Of a stretch of DNA of 64,000 bases, positions 63,777 through 64,000 are shown piece by piece. The DNA is from Legionella_C dresdenensis (GTDB lineage Bacteria > Pseudomonadota > Gammaproteobacteria > Legionellales > Legionellaceae), in assembly GCF_042649825.1 (NCBI RefSeq), contig NZ_JBHSAB010000028.1:1-64000 (forward strand), in the 5' to 3' direction. Under the pieces are notes generated by a model. That model saw nothing but the letters and a program-made list of their open reading frames with translations, was not told the DNA's origin and did no database searches. The stretch's first letter is position 1; the number at the start of each line of letters is the position of its first letter. Both the position numbers and the translations under genes were made by a program.

Positions 63777-64000
63777 ATGTTTATACAACGGTTATTAACC
63801 ACCCTGATTTTATTACCGCTGGTTCTGGTCGCAATTTATTATGCGGACAGTCGTTTTTTTAGCTATGCTCTTCTTGTGTTAGCCTTAGGTTGTGCGTATG
63901 AATGGTTACAACTGATACCAATCCGGCGTATCTGGCTTAAAGCCTTTTTTCTGGGCGCAGTAGCGGCAGCGTGGGTACTGGTTTCCAACGTGTACTGCTG
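63777..64000 (+). CDS. cdsA: Phosphatidate cytidylyltransferase CdsA, 5' part
   Basis: The gene runs off the window. The 74 visible codons begin MFIQRLLTTLILLPLVLVAI and contain three hydrophobic segments typical of the CdsA N-terminus. Position directly after uppS is the standard uppS-cdsA order. CdsA makes CDP-diacylglycerol for phospholipid synthesis. Confidence 0.85.
   Translation, partial: MFIQRLLTTLILLPLVLVAIYYADSRFFSYALLVLALGCAYEWLQLIPIRRIWLKAFFLGAVAAAWVLVSNVYC

Noticed and set aside
1..64000. CRISPR array
   Set aside because: No regularly spaced direct repeats were seen anywhere; the repeats present are pairs at element ends or single palindromes.

Overview
The window looks like a chromosomal segment of a gammaproteobacterium, most probably Legionellaceae. 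The basis is the gene content: a macromolecular-synthesis cluster (rpoD, dnaG, yqeY, rpsU, with tsaD divergent), hemW and mdh next to it, a CzcCBA/HelCBA-type metal efflux operon, and very large leucine-rich-repeat, AAA+ and coiled-coil proteins of the kind Legionella uses as Dot/Icm effectors. The genus is an inference. Coordinates, motifs and repeats were read directly; no database search was possible.

Region 1 (about 1-5,036): end of an accessory element holding a tyrosine recombinase gene and a two-gene Gabija-type phage defence operon (OLD-family ATPase/TOPRIM nuclease plus UvrD-like helicase).

Region 2 (about 5,037-25,613): a 20.5-kb island integrated in a CAU-anticodon tRNA gene. A 45-bp exact copy of the tRNA 3' half sits at 5,037-5,081 and the intact gene at 25,569-25,645. 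No conjugation genes were seen. Cargo from left to right: an AbiE-type toxin-antitoxin pair; a phage-type repressor with a palindromic operator; a retron (reverse transcriptase, HTH protein, a 44-residue cationic hydrophobic ORF, and a structured ncRNA locus with a 16-bp perfect hairpin); a five-gene modification/translocase operon (ribbon-helix-helix regulator, DUF499 ATPase, DUF3780, DUF1156 adenine methylase, PLD-SNF2 translocase); a SAM methyltransferase and a small unknown; a queuosine-precursor transporter with a probable N-terminal frameshift; then a lysogeny-style control module (S24 repressor, paired operators, divergent small gene, AlpA-like protein, integrase beside the tRNA).

Region 3 (about 25,750-37,450): core genes for transcription, replication priming, ribosome, tRNA t6A modification, phospholipid and heme-related metabolism, malate dehydrogenase, a cold-shock protein and a HIT protein, interspersed with small secreted or hypothetical proteins.

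Region 4 (about 37,560-51,410): effector-like genes. These are a 522-residue protein with a PI4K/HipA-like kinase signature, a 2,301-residue protein combining leucine-rich repeats, a transglutaminase-like Cys-His-Asp triad and two intact plus several degenerate AAA+ modules, and a 1,195-residue helical protein. A glutamate-synthase-like flavoprotein lies among them. A 130-bp miniature inverted-repeat element lies just after the last stop codon.

Region 5 (51,626-64,000): a YejM/PbgA-like envelope protein, the CzcCBA-type efflux operon, then ctp protease, envC and gpmI on the minus strand, and uppS followed by the start of cdsA on the plus strand.

The most interesting items are the retron with its previously unlisted 44-residue ORF, the PglZ-less DUF499/DUF1156 defence operon, and the 2,301-residue LRR-transglutaminase-AAA+ protein.
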